Below are positions 1 to 8,774 of a stretch of DNA of 39,082 nucleotides, piece after piece. The position numbers and the translations under genes were made by a program. A model generated the notes under the pieces. It searched no databases. It was not told the DNA's origin and saw only the letters and a list, made by a program, of their open reading frames with translations. Source of the stretch: Marinitenerispora sediminis (GTDB lineage: Bacteria; Actinomycetota; Actinomycetes; Streptosporangiales; Streptosporangiaceae). Position 1 is the first letter of the stretch. Each line of letters opens with the position of its first letter. The stretch covers positions 1-39,082 of the forward strand of contig NZ_QEIO01000041.1 in assembly GCF_003336425.1 (NCBI RefSeq), in the 5' to 3' direction.

Positions 1-45
1 CCCGCGGACCGAACCCCAGAGACGACAGATAGGGCGCACCACCCA

Positions 46-576
46 ATGAGCATTGACGTCGCGAACGAATCCGGCGTCCCCACCGACGAGACGCGGCTGG
101 CGCTGCTGGCCCGCCACGTCTTGGACGCCATGCGGATCCATCCGCTCGCCGAGCTGTCCATCGTGCTCGTCGACGAGGCGCCCATGACCGAACTGCACGT
201 CCGGTGGATGGACGAGCCCGGCCCCACCGACGTGCTCTCGTTCCCGATGGACGAACTGCGTCCCGGCGGCCCGGGACGCACGTCCGATCCGGGCATGCTC
301 GGCGACGTGATCATCTGCCCGCAGGTCGCCGAGCGGCAGGCGCGCAAGGCGGGGCACAGCACGCAGGACGAGATCGACCTGCTGTGCACGCACGGCATCC
401 TGCACCTGCTCGGCTACGACCACGCCGAGCCCGAGGAGCACAAGGAGATGTTCGGCCTGCAGGGCGAGCTGCTGGCCGGCTGGCGCCAGCTCCAGGCGGC
501 CGGGGCCGAGCCCGCGCAGCCGCCGACGACTCCGGAGGCGCGGGCCGACGAGGAGAGGGAAGACACGTCGCGATGA
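46..576 (+). CDS. ybeY: YbeY single-strand endoribonuclease (rRNA maturation)
   Basis: Metal-dependent endoribonuclease that acts in 16S rRNA 3'-end maturation and ribosome quality control in the cytoplasm. The 176-residue product carries the family zinc motif HGILHLLGYDH, with the three histidines at about residues 116, 120 and 126, and the conserved PGPTDVLSFPMDE block near residues 58-70. The start MSIDVANESG is the one usual for actinobacterial YbeY. The C-terminal tail after about residue 155 is low-complexity and charged. The gene overlaps the next one by four bases (ATGA at 573-576), so the two are probably translationally coupled. In actinobacteria phoH usually lies directly upstream; it would fall outside the window. 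Identification is firm. Confidence 0.96.
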   Translation: MSIDVANESGVPTDETRLALLARHVLDAMRIHPLAELSIVLVDEAPMTELHVRWMDEPGPTDVLSFPMDELRPGGPGRTSDPGMLGDVIICPQVAERQARKAGHSTQDEIDLLCTHGILHLLGYDHAEPEEHKEMFGLQGELLAGWRQLQAAGAEPAQPPTTPEARADEEREDTSR

Positions 577-2006
577 GCGCTGGCCATACCGGCCCGGCCG
601 GTCTCACGGCACTGGCCGCCGACACCGCCCTGGGGCTCGCCGGGGGGCCGGGCCTCCTCGAAGCCGCGGCCGCGTTCGGCTGCGCGCTCCTGCTCGCGCT
701 GCTCGCCGGGTGCTGCGTGGCCGCCGAGGTGGCGCTGTCCCGGGTCGTCAGCATGGGCGCCACCGGGGCCGACGGCGCCGAGGGACGCGCCCCCGGCCGG
801 CTGGCCGCCGTCACCGCCGACCCCGTCCGCCACCTCAACACGGTGCTGCTGCTGCGGGTCGCGTTCGAGGTGCTGGCCACGCTGTCGCTGCTGGTGGGCT
901 TCGTCGCGCTGCTCGACTTCGGCTGGCCGGCGGTGCTCGGCGCGGCCGTCGTGATGATCCCGGTCAACTACGTGCTCATCGCGGTGACCCCCCGCATCCT
1001 CGGCCGGCAGTTCGCGGAGCCGGTGGCGCGGGCCGCCGCAGGCGTCGTCGCGCCGGCCACCCTGGTGCTGGGGCCGCTCGCGCAGCTGCTGGTACGGCTA
1101 GGCCGTGCCGCCACACCGCCCGGCAGGGGTGACCGGGAGGGTCCGTTCTCCACCGAGGACGAGCTGCGCCGCCTGGTGGACCTGGCCGAGCGCGGCCACG
1201 TCATCGACGCCGACGAGCGCGAGATGATCCACTCGGTGTTCCAGCTCGACGACACCTCGGTCCGCGAGGTCATGGTGCCGCGCACCGACATCGTCTTCAT
1301 CGGGCACGACGCCGGTGCGGAGGACGCGCTGTCGCTCGCGCTGCGCAGCGGCTACTCCCGCATCCCGGTCACCGGCGAGGACGAGGACGACGTCGTCGGC
1401 ATCGTCTACCTCAAGGACGTGGTGGCCCGGCTGCACGACGAGTGGGCCGCCTCCGCCGGCGGACCGGACGGCGGCCGCCCGGCGGCAGCCGCCGACCCCG
1501 GCCGGACGGTGCGCGACATCATGCGCCCGGCCAGCTACGTGCCGGACTCCAAGCCCATCGACGAACTGCTGCGCGACATGCAGCGGCAGCGCATCCACGT
1601 CGCCGTGGTCATCGACGAGTACGGCGGCACCGCCGGCCTGGTCACCATCGAGGACATCGTCGAGGAGATCGTCGGCGAGATCACCGACGAGTACGACGAC
1701 GAGGTGCCGCCCGTCGAGCGGCTCGGCGAGGACCGGGCCCGGGTGACCGCCCGGCTGCCCGTGGGCGAGCTCTCCGAGCTGTTCGGTGTGGACCTGGACC
1801 TGGAGCACCTGGACGTCGAGACGGTGGGCGGGCTGCTCGCCTACGTGCTGGGGCGGGTGCCCATCAGCGGATCGCGCGCCGTCTACGCGGGCCTGCGGCT
1901 GACCGCCGAGGACCCGTCCGGGCGCCGCAACCGCACCGCGACCGTGATCGTCGAGCGGCTGTCGATGCCGGCCGAGTCCTCCGCCGGTCCCGCCGACGAG
2001 TCCTGA
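573..2006 (+). CDS. CorC/HlyC-type membrane protein with CBS pair (CNNM/DUF21)
   Basis: Integral membrane protein of 477 residues in the hemolysin-C/CorC/CNNM family, linked to Mg2+/Co2+ efflux or metal homeostasis; the exact substrate cannot be read from sequence. The N-terminal DUF21 part (about residues 25-180) has several hydrophobic spans. A conserved linker (STEDELRRLVDLAERGHVIDADEREMI) follows, then two CBS motifs (VREVMVPRTDI and VRDIMRPASYVP), a VVIDEYGGTAGLVTIEDIVEEIVGEI block, and a C-terminal CorC_HlyC domain. The start is taken at the ATG overlapping the ybeY stop; longer upstream reading would run through ybeY in another frame. Position between ybeY and era is the standard actinobacterial arrangement. 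Confidence 0.93.
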   Translation: MSAGHTGPAGLTALAADTALGLAGGPGLLEAAAAFGCALLLALLAGCCVAAEVALSRVVSMGATGADGAEGRAPGRLAAVTADPVRHLNTVLLLRVAFEVLATLSLLVGFVALLDFGWPAVLGAAVVMIPVNYVLIAVTPRILGRQFAEPVARAAAGVVAPATLVLGPLAQLLVRLGRAATPPGRGDREGPFSTEDELRRLVDLAERGHVIDADEREMIHSVFQLDDTSVREVMVPRTDIVFIGHDAGAEDALSLALRSGYSRIPVTGEDEDDVVGIVYLKDVVARLHDEWAASAGGPDGGRPAAAADPGRTVRDIMRPASYVPDSKPIDELLRDMQRQRIHVAVVIDEYGGTAGLVTIEDIVEEIVGEITDEYDDEVPPVERLGEDRARVTARLPVGELSELFGVDLDLEHLDVETVGGLLAYVLGRVPISGSRAVYAGLRLTAEDPSGRRNRTATVIVERLSMPAESSAGPADES

Positions 2007-2049
2007 CTCCGCGCGGCACCGGCCGCACCGACCAAGAGGAAGGCAGTAC

Positions 2050-2406
2050 GTGAGCGACCCGATCCGCCCTGACGAGGACCTCGGCCCCGAGGACGGCAAG
2101 CTGATCACCCTGGCCCGCTCCGCGCGCGCCCGCAACGCCGCGGCTGAGGGCGCCGCCGTGCGGGACGAGACCGGCCGCACCTACGTCGCCACGACCGTCG
2201 CGCTGCCGGCTCTGGAACTGACCGCCCTCCAGGCGGCGGTGGCCGCCGCGGTGTCCAGCGGAGCGCGGAACCTGGAGGCGGCGGTGGTCGTGACGGAGGC
2301 GGCCGAGCACGCCCCCGTCGACCTCGCCGTGGCCCGGGACCTCGCGACCGCCGCCGTGGTGCTCGTCGCACCGGACGGCACGCCCGCGCGCGTCACGCGC
2401 GCCTGA
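2050..2406 (+). CDS. Degenerate cytidine deaminase-like protein
   Basis: Small 118-residue protein in the slot between corC and era where actinobacteria often carry a gene annotated as cytidine deaminase. The fold is suggested by the segment GRTYVATTVALPALELTALQAAVAAAVSSGARNLEA, which follows the usual order of a cytidine deaminase core. The zinc-ligand motifs of active enzymes (HAE and PCxxC) are absent, and there is no cysteine at all in the protein. It is therefore unlikely to deaminate cytidine. The start is GTG, 43 bp after the corC-like stop, with AGAGGAAGG about 6-14 bases upstream. Real role unknown; binding or scaffold function is only an inference from conservation of position. Confidence 0.8.
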   Translation: MSDPIRPDEDLGPEDGKLITLARSARARNAAAEGAAVRDETGRTYVATTVALPALELTALQAAVAAAVSSGARNLEAAVVVTEAAEHAPVDLAVARDLATAAVVLVAPDGTPARVTRA

Positions 2407-2425
2407 CAGGAGAACGAACCGGCCC

Positions 2426-3394
2426 ATGAGCGACCTCGACCTGGAACGCCTGCGAACGCCCCTGCCGATGCCCAGCCATCCGGAGGGGTTCCGCAGCGGG
2501 TTCGCCTGCTTCGTCGGCCGGCCCAACGTGGGCAAGTCGACCCTGATGAACGCGCTGGTGGGCCAGAAGGTGGCCATCACCAGCAACCGGCCGCAGACGA
2601 CCCGCCGCACGGTGCGCGGCATCGTGCACCGCGACGACGCGCAGCTCATCGTCGTGGACACCCCCGGGCTGCACAAGCCGCGGACCCTGCTCGGGGAGCG
2701 GCTGGACAGCCTGGTGCGCTCCACCCTCGTCGAGGTCGACGTGATCGGGTTCTGCGTGCCGGCCGACGAGCCGATCGGCCGGGGCGACACCTACATCGCC
2801 CGCGAACTCGCCGGCCAGCGTGACACCCCGGTCGTCGCGATCGTCACCAAGACCGACAAGACCGACCGCGCGCGGCTCACCGAGCAGTTGCTCGCCGTGT
2901 CCCGGCTGGGGGAGTGGGCCGACGTCGTCCCGGTGTCGGCGAACGGCGGCTTCCAGCTCGACACCCTCACCGACGTGCTGTGCGGCCACCTCCCGGAGGG
3001 GCCGCCGCTGTACCCCGACGGCGACCTCACCGACGAGCCGGACGAGATGCTGGTGGCCGAGCTCGTCCGGGAGGCGTCCCTGGAGGGCGTCCGCGACGAA
3101 CTGCCGCACTCCATCGCCGTGGTGGTGGAGGAGATGGGCCCGCGCGAGAACACCCGGCCGGGGCGGGAGATCACCGACATCTACGCCTCCCTGTACGTGG
3201 AGCGGCCCAGCCAGAAGGCCATCGTGATCGGCGCCAAGGGCAGCCGGCTGCGCGACGTGGGGACCCGGGCGCGCCAGCAGATCGAGGCGCTGCTGGGGCA
3301 GCGGGTCTACCTCGACCTGCGGGTCCGGGTGGCCAAGGACTGGCAGCGCGACCCCAAGCAGCTCCGGCGGCTGGGGTTCGACCAGCAGGTCTAG
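2426..3394 (+). CDS. era: Era GTPase
   Basis: Ribosome-assembly GTPase that binds the 3' end of 16S rRNA. The 322-residue product has all GTPase motifs: G1 GRPNVGKS (31-38), the QTTRRT switch-I region (57-62), G3 DTPG (78-81), G4 TKTD (141-144) and a G5 VSANGG block. The C-terminal KH RNA-binding domain is recognisable from about residue 230, with the VIGAKGSRLRDVGTRAR motif. A roughly 20-residue N-terminal extension precedes the G domain, as in many actinobacteria. It lies 19 bp after the preceding gene; AGGAGA sits rather far (about 13 bases) from the ATG. Last gene of the housekeeping block. Confidence 0.97.
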   Translation: MSDLDLERLRTPLPMPSHPEGFRSGFACFVGRPNVGKSTLMNALVGQKVAITSNRPQTTRRTVRGIVHRDDAQLIVVDTPGLHKPRTLLGERLDSLVRSTLVEVDVIGFCVPADEPIGRGDTYIARELAGQRDTPVVAIVTKTDKTDRARLTEQLLAVSRLGEWADVVPVSANGGFQLDTLTDVLCGHLPEGPPLYPDGDLTDEPDEMLVAELVREASLEGVRDELPHSIAVVVEEMGPRENTRPGREITDIYASLYVERPSQKAIVIGAKGSRLRDVGTRARQQIEALLGQRVYLDLRVRVAKDWQRDPKQLRRLGFDQQV

Positions 3395-3425
3395 GGCGCC
3401 CCGCCGGCCGTACCCCGTCGGACGC

Positions 3426-3440
3426 CCCGGCACAGCCGGG
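3426..3440. terminator. Short GC hairpin between convergent genes
   Basis: CCCGGC and GCCGGG arms around ACA, located between the stop of era (3394) and the stop of the opposing SGNH hydrolase (3452). It could terminate either gene, but there is no T-run, so this is a weak call. Confidence 0.4.
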
Positions 3441-3451
3441 CGCCGCCGGGG

Positions 3452-4567
3452 TCAGTCCGCCTCCGCCGCCAGCACCTCCGGGCTCGCGTTGCGCACGGTC
3501 TCCCGGGTGGCGTACAGCCGGCGCTCCGGTCCGGCCTCGATCTGGGCCAGGACCCGCTCGCTCACGGCGCGCTGGCCCTCGGCGGTGGGGTGGAACGTGC
3601 TGCGGTCGATGGTGACGCCCTCGGTGAGGTCGCGCAGCAGCACGCCGTTGACCCAGGGCTCCTCGGTGCCCACCTCGTGGCCGGATACCACGTCGTAGAC
3701 GTCCACGAACTCCACGCTGCCCACCTGGCCGGCGTCGGCGATCTCCGCGTCGGCCGCCTCGGCGGCCTCGCGGATCTGGCGGTTGAAGCGCTGGATCGTG
3801 GTGTTCAGCCAGCGCTGGTCGGTGGCGGTCAGCGTGTAGTACATGCCGTCGGGCTTGGCGGCGAACAGCCGCGGATAGCCCAGCACGACCACACGGGCGT
3901 CGGGGGCCCGCTCGCGGACCTCGCCGATGACGTCCTCGAAGGTCGACTCGAACGTGCGCATGCGCTGGTCGATGTCCTCCTCCTGGCCGATGCAGGCGTC
4001 ACTCTCCAGCAGGGGGACCCGCAGCATGCACGCCTTCAGGACGGAGGTGAACCCGAGGTCGTTGCCGCCGATGCCGATGGTGACCAGGGAGGCGTGCCGG
4101 GACACGCGGTCGAGCTGGGAGTCGGCGCCACCCAGCGAGTCCAGCATCGCGTAGCCGCGCTGGCCGCTGCACGCGACGAAGCCGAGCTCCCCGGCGAAGT
4201 CGAAGCTGTCGGCGATGATCCGGGGGTAGGCGTTGGCGGACCGCCAGCACCCTCCCGAGACCGCCGTCCCCGAGAGGTAGTCGTCGGCGCCGTCGCCCGA
4301 GGAGTAGGAGTCGCCGAGCGCGTAGTAGTTGCCCCAGGTGGCGGCCTCCAGCGGTGACAGCGAGATCCGCCAGTCGACGTCGTCCCCGGGTTCCTCCGGC
4401 GGGCTGTACGGCGGTCCCGGGCAGCCGGTCCCGGTGAGGTCGCACCAGGCCAGCTGGGCCGCCAGCCGGGTGCTGGGGACGGCCACCACGACCACGGACC
4501 CGATGACCAGGATCGCGGCGACGATGCCGACGATGACTCCCCGCCTGCCGAGCGCCGGTTTCCGCAC
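3452..4567 (-). CDS. Secreted SGNH/GDSL-family esterase or lipase
   Basis: Predicted extracytoplasmic serine hydrolase of 371 residues. A basic N-terminus followed by one hydrophobic stretch (about residues 11-28, GVIVGIVAAILVIGSVVVV) is a signal peptide or membrane anchor. SGNH blocks are clear: block I YYALGDSYSSGDGA with the nucleophile Ser, block III IGIGGNDLGF with Asn, and block V STFHPTAEGQ with the catalytic His. Several cysteines in the mature part fit the disulfide-bonded secreted actinobacterial lipases. The GTG at 4565-4567 is chosen because AAGGCGGAG lies just upstream and the signal sequence starts there; the open frame continues far upstream without coding character. Substrate unknown. 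Confidence 0.88.
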   Translation of the reverse strand: MRKPALGRRGVIVGIVAAILVIGSVVVVAVPSTRLAAQLAWCDLTGTGCPGPPYSPPEEPGDDVDWRISLSPLEAATWGNYYALGDSYSSGDGADDYLSGTAVSGGCWRSANAYPRIIADSFDFAGELGFVACSGQRGYAMLDSLGGADSQLDRVSRHASLVTIGIGGNDLGFTSVLKACMLRVPLLESDACIGQEEDIDQRMRTFESTFEDVIGEVRERAPDARVVVLGYPRLFAAKPDGMYYTLTATDQRWLNTTIQRFNRQIREAAEAADAEIADAGQVGSVEFVDVYDVVSGHEVGTEEPWVNGVLLRDLTEGVTIDRSTFHPTAEGQRAVSERVLAQIEAGPERRLYATRETVRNASPEVLAAEAD

Positions 4568-4714
4568 TGCGCCGCTCCGCCTTTCGCCCCGCTTCCATTG
4601 CCGCGCCGCGTCAAGGCTACCCGGCGCCGCCGACCGGTTCGCGGTCCGGAAGCGGCCTGGACTCCGGGTTTCCCCGTCCTGCGAAGCGGTGCCGGGCGCG
4701 GAGCGGGGGCGTCC

Positions 4715-4801
4715 CACGTGGCCCACGTCACGTGTTACCCGCACCCGGCGGCGTGCCGGACGGAGCCGCTGTTGTTCAATGGGCCGCACAGCCGTGTGCG
4801 G
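4715..4801. promoter_or_regulatory. Palindromes between the divergent esterase and aacS genes
   Basis: The 288-bp divergent gap contains a 13-bp palindrome (ACGTGG, C, CCACGT at 4716-4728) flanked by two CACGTG hexamers (4715-4720, 4729-4734). Further down is an inverted repeat with arms CCGCACA and TGTGCGG around GCCG (4784-4801). These are candidate operator or leader structures; which protein binds them is unknown. Confidence 0.4.
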
Positions 4802-4855
4802 GAGCGTCGGCGGTCCCGGGCCGGTCCTCCCGTCGAACCCAGGAGGGGCGCGAGA

Positions 4856-6829
4856 ATGACTCCAACGCCGCAGCCACCCGTGCTCTGGCAGCCCGACGGC
4901 GAACGGCGCGAGCGCGCGAACATCACCGCGTTCGCGCGCTGGGTGCACGAGAACCGCGGGGTGGAGGTGGCGGACTACGACGCGCTGTGGCGCTGGTCGG
5001 TCACCGACCTCGACGGTTTCTGGTCGACGATCTGGGAGTACTTCGACGTCCAGGCCGACACCCCCTACGAGCGCGTCCTCACCGACCGCGCCATGCCGGG
5101 CGCGAGCTGGTTCCCCGGGGCCACCCTGAACTACGCCCGGCACGTCTTCCGGGGCCGGGACGACGACGCCGTGGCCATCCGGCACGCCTCGGAGCTGCGG
5201 GTGCTGGGCGAGTGGACGTGGGGCGAGCTGCGCCGCCGCACCGCGGCCATCGCCGCCGGCCTGCGCCAGCTCGGCGTCGGGCCCGGCGACCGGGTGGTGG
5301 GCTACCTGCCGAACATCGCCGAGGCGGTCGCGGCCTTCTACGCGTGCGCGTCCATCGGCGCGGTGTGGTCCTCGTGCTCCCCGGACTTCGGGGTGCGCAG
5401 CGTCATCGACCGCTTCACCCAGATCGAGCCGAAGGTACTGCTCGCCGTCGACGGCTACCGCTACGGCGGCCGCGACTTCGACCGCCGCGACGTGGTCGCG
5501 GCGCTGCGCGAGCAGCTTCCCACGCTGGAGCACACCGTCGTCCTCGGCTACCTGCGCGACGAGCCGGTCGAGGGCACCCTGGACTGGGCGGAACTGGAGC
5601 GGGCGGGTGAGGGCGCCGAGCTGCGCTTCGAGCCCCTGCCCTTCGACCACCCGCTGTGGGTGCTCTACTCCTCCGGCACCACCGGCCTGCCCAAGGCCAT
5701 CGTGCACGGGCACGGCGGCATCCTGCTGGAGCAGCTGAAGAACCTGCACCTGCACCTGGACGCGCGCCCCGAGGACCGGGTCTTCTGGTTCACCACCACC
5801 GGGTGGATGATGTGGAACTTCCTGGTGAGCGTGCTGCTCACGGACGCCTCCATCGTCCTGTACGACGGCAGCCCCGGGTATCCGGACCTCGGCGCGCTGT
5901 GGGACCTGGCCGAGCGGGCGCGGGTCACCGTCTTCGGAACCAGCGCCGGGTTCCTGGCCTCCTGCATGAAGGCGGGGCTGCACCCGGCCGAGGGGCGCGA
6001 CCTCTCCGCCCTGCACGCGATCGGGTCAACCGGGTCGCCGCTGTCCCCGGAGGGCTTCGCCTACTGCTACCGCGAGTTCGGATCCCAGCTGTGGCTGTTC
6101 TCCACCAGCGGCGGGACCGACGTGTGCAGCTGCCTGGTCGGCGGCGTGCCCACGCTGCCGGTGTACGAGGGCGAGATCCAGGCCCGTTCGCTCGGTATGG
6201 CGGTCGCCGCATGGGACCCCGAGGGCAAGGAGGTCGTGGGCGAGGTCGGCGAACTCGTGATCACCGAGCCGGCGCCGTCCATGCCGCTGTTCCTGTGGGG
6301 CGACCCGGACGGCGAGCGGCTGCGCGACAGCTACTTCGCCGTCTACCCCGGCGTCTGGCGGCACGGCGACTGGATCGAGATCACCGAACGCGGCACCGCC
6401 GTCATCTACGGGCGCTCCGACTCCACCATCAACCGCGGCGGCGTGCGCATGGGCACCAGCGAGATCTACCGGGCGGTGCTGGCGCTGGAGGACGTGGTCG
6501 ACGCCCTGGTGGTCGACGTCCCGCAGCCGGACGGCGGCTCGCGGATCGAGCTGTTCGTGGTGCTGCGCCCCGGCCGCGAGCTGGACGACGACCTCACCCG
6601 CCGCCTGGCCCGGCGGATCCGGGAGGACTGCTCGCCGCGCCACGTCCCCGACGGCGTGCGCGCCATCGCGGCGGTCCCGCGCACGCTCTCGGGCAAGGTG
6701 CTGGAGGTCCCGGTCAAGCGCATCCTCATGGGCCAGGAGCCGGAGAAGGTCGCCAGCCGCGACTCGCTGGCCAACCCGGAGGCGCTGGACTTCTTCGCCC
6801 GGCTCGCGGCGGAGGGCACCCCGTCTTGA
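4856..6829 (+). CDS. Acetoacetyl-CoA synthetase
   Basis: Adenylate-forming enzyme (acetoacetate + ATP + CoA to acetoacetyl-CoA + AMP + PPi), acting in ketone-body or leucine-degradation carbon recovery. The 657-residue length is typical for AacS. Visible motifs: the ACS N-terminal region with [13 protein letters not shown]3 core [20 protein letters not shown]5-like [13 protein letters not shown]7 [21 protein letters not shown], and the A10 lysine in [12 protein letters not shown] near the C-terminus. The ATG at 4856 has AGGAGG (4841-4846) at good spacing, so earlier in-frame starts are not needed. Acetyl-CoA synthetase is the main alternative, but the FWSTIWEYF and [11 protein letters not shown] signatures favour AacS. 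Confidence 0.92.
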   Translation: MTPTPQPPVLWQPDGERRERANITAFARWVHENRGVEVADYDALWRWSVTDLDGFWSTIWEYFDVQADTPYERVLTDRAMPGASWFPGATLNYARHVFRGRDDDAVAIRHASELRVLGEWTWGELRRRTAAIAAGLRQLGVGPGDRVVGYLPNIAEAVAAFYACASIGAVWSSCSPDFGVRSVIDRFTQIEPKVLLAVDGYRYGGRDFDRRDVVAALREQLPTLEHTVVLGYLRDEPVEGTLDWAELERAGEGAELRFEPLPFDHPLWVLYSSGTTGLPKAIVHGHGGILLEQLKNLHLHLDARPEDRVFWFTTTGWMMWNFLVSVLLTDASIVLYDGSPGYPDLGALWDLAERARVTVFGTSAGFLASCMKAGLHPAEGRDLSALHAIGSTGSPLSPEGFAYCYREFGSQLWLFSTSGGTDVCSCLVGGVPTLPVYEGEIQARSLGMAVAAWDPEGKEVVGEVGELVITEPAPSMPLFLWGDPDGERLRDSYFAVYPGVWRHGDWIEITERGTAVIYGRSDSTINRGGVRMGTSEIYRAVLALEDVVDALVVDVPQPDGGSRIELFVVLRPGRELDDDLTRRLARRIREDCSPRHVPDGVRAIAAVPRTLSGKVLEVPVKRILMGQEPEKVASRDSLANPEALDFFARLAAEGTPS

Positions 6830-6852
6830 GGAACCGGCAACGAGGCAGCGCG

Positions 6853-8115
6853 GTGGGTGAGAGACCGGGCACGAGGCTGTGGGCGGCCCGCAGGGCGGTC
6901 CGCATCGTGCGGGTGGCGCTCGCGGTTCTCGCGGTGCTGTCGATGATCGTGGCGGCACGCACCTCGGAAGACGATCTGGTGGTCAGCGACACCGCGTTCG
7001 TGGTGATGCTGGTGGCGCTGGGGGCCCTCCTGCTCGGCGGCTTCGTGTGGTGGCCCCCGGCCGGGGGGTCGCCGGCGGTGCGGCGGCGCGCCTGGGCACG
7101 GGTGGTGGCGCGGTGGGTGTGGGCCGCCATCGCGGTGGCGGGCTACTCCGTGACGGGAGCGGCGGTGCTCACCGACCACGGTGCCGCGGTCGCCGGCGGG
7201 CTGCTCGTGCTCTGCGCGTCGCCGCTGGCGTACCCGGTGGTCGTCGGCCTGAGCGGAGCCCGCACCGAGGCGGGGATGACGGTGCCCGAACTGCGCGCCT
7301 GGGCGCGGGACCAGCGAGCGCGGCACAAAGTGCCGTACTCGCGCCGGGAGGTCCTGGTGTCCCGCGACCTCGCCCGGCAGCACGCCCCGCTCACGGTCCG
7401 TCCCAGTGGCCAGCCGCTGTCCGGCGGACCGCCGCCCCGGAGGATGCGGGGGTGGCTGCGCCACGGCGCGCTGTCCGCCGATGCCGCGACCGTGTCCGTC
7501 ACGGACGCGCGGGGCCGCACCTGGCGGCTGCCGCGCGGTGGCGAGGGCGGGGTCGCGGACCTGGCGATCTGCCGTGAGACGGTCCGCTACATCAACGTCG
7601 ACGGGACGGGAACCGAGCCGCTCTGGCGTGAGCACCTCAGCCTGGTCACCCGTGGTAGCGTCCGGCTGCTGGACGTGGAGATCTACGGATGGACGCGGTC
7701 CGAGCTGTGCCGGTTCGCGGAGGCGACCGGGCTCGGCCTGCGCCGACTCTGGCTCGACACCCCCCATGTGCAGCAGCTGGGGCTGTTCCAGGTGTCGATG
7801 CCGCCGACCCCGATCGGGCTGATGCTGCCCCGGGGCGCCGGGTACCGCCGGGTGCCCGGCCGCGCCCGCTGGCCGGCCGTGCTCGGGTACACCGCCGGGG
7901 TCCTCACGGCTCTGGGCGCCGTCGCGGCGCTGTGGGGTGCCGCGGCCGGTGTCGGGCGGCTGCTCACGCCGGTCGCCCCCGGGTGGCTGGTCAATCTCGC
8001 CGGGATGCTCGTCAGCGTGGTGCTGCTGGCGCTGCTGGCCGTGGGGGTGCGCAGAACCTTCGTCGCGGTCCGTACGCGGTACCGGGAGCGGGCCCGCACC
8101 GTTGACGAGGCGTGA
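6853..8115 (+). CDS. Uncharacterised polytopic membrane protein
   Basis: I do not recognise the family. The 420-residue product has four hydrophobic spans in the first 125 residues (roughly 15-34, 48-66, 82-100, 105-122), then a soluble middle of about 215 residues, then two more spans (about 341-365 and 377-398) and a basic tail. The soluble part contains [42 protein letters not shown] and looks like a beta-rich sensor or PH-like region, but no catalytic motif is visible. The start is uncertain: a TTG at 6826 overlaps the aacS stop, while the GTG at 6853 has GAGG about nine bases upstream and is preferred. Probably co-transcribed with aacS. Confidence 0.75.
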   Translation: MGERPGTRLWAARRAVRIVRVALAVLAVLSMIVAARTSEDDLVVSDTAFVVMLVALGALLLGGFVWWPPAGGSPAVRRRAWARVVARWVWAAIAVAGYSVTGAAVLTDHGAAVAGGLLVLCASPLAYPVVVGLSGARTEAGMTVPELRAWARDQRARHKVPYSRREVLVSRDLARQHAPLTVRPSGQPLSGGPPPRRMRGWLRHGALSADAATVSVTDARGRTWRLPRGGEGGVADLAICRETVRYINVDGTGTEPLWREHLSLVTRGSVRLLDVEIYGWTRSELCRFAEATGLGLRRLWLDTPHVQQLGLFQVSMPPTPIGLMLPRGAGYRRVPGRARWPAVLGYTAGVLTALGAVAALWGAAAGVGRLLTPVAPGWLVNLAGMLVSVVLLALLAVGVRRTFVAVRTRYRERARTVDEA

Positions 8116-8774
8116 CCCGCGGCGCGCGGGGCCGCCGGGACGAGGTCGGCGGATCCGGCCGGCGGGCACCCGGCTGACCGCGGACGCCGTGGGAGCGGGT
8201 GACCGCCGGCCCGGCCGGTCCCCGCTGCCGTCCGGGTGCGCCCCGCCACGGCGCGGTCGCGCGCGGGCGGACGCGTCAGCGCTGGCCGGTCGCGGCCGCG
8301 GTGCAGGAGGGGCGCGGGCATCCCGAGGAGCCGGGCCGCGCGGGCAGACCCGCCCGGCCCGGATCGCGGTGGCGGAGTCCGCGCCGCCACCGCCCGGCGG
8401 GGGCGGGCTTGCCGTACGTGATCGGCGCTCGCCCACGTGCCCGGCATTCGGCTCCGACGCGGCCGGTACCGGCGCGGCTGGGCGCGGGCGTGCCAGGCGT
8501 GGGCGGTCGCGGGGCGGGCAGGCCGCCGGTCCGGGGCAGGCACGCGGGCGGCGGGTGGCAGGGCCGCCGGTTCCCGGACCCGACCGCCGGCCCCGGGGGT
8601 TCTCGCGGTCCGCCGCCTCCAGCGCCGTCGGGGCCTACCGCTCCGCGCGGGAGCGCGGCCGGTTCCTCGCGGCCGGGTCCGGCCGGCTGCCCCGCCACCC
8701 GGCGGTCCCGTCCGCCGACCCCGGTCCGGCGTCCAGAGGGACAAAAGCGCCCAATACCCCCTAGCCTGGACGGC
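8116..8774. other. Gene-free stretch with a possible leaderless promoter at its end
   Basis: The 659 bp between two plus-strand membrane-protein genes hold only arginine/proline-rich open frames without ribosome sites or recognisable domains, so I see no gene. At the right end a TAGCCT hexamer (8762-8767) lies seven bases before the next GTG start, which fits the short-leader or leaderless promoters common in actinobacteria. Confidence 0.5.

Noticed and set aside
1-45. Possible C-terminal end of phoH, the usual neighbour of ybeY.
   Set aside because: Two frames end here (stop at 30-32 or 47-49) and 45 bases are too few to identify the gene.
3452-6016. An 854-residue reading of the SGNH hydrolase frame.
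   Set aside because: The part upstream of 4567 is antisense to the acetoacetyl-CoA synthetase and lacks coding character; the signal peptide and ribosome site place the start at 4567.
8199-8774. Extension of the DUF418-like protein upstream through the gene-free region.
   Set aside because: The extra 190 residues are low-complexity, and a TAGCCT promoter-like box lies directly before the GTG at 8775.
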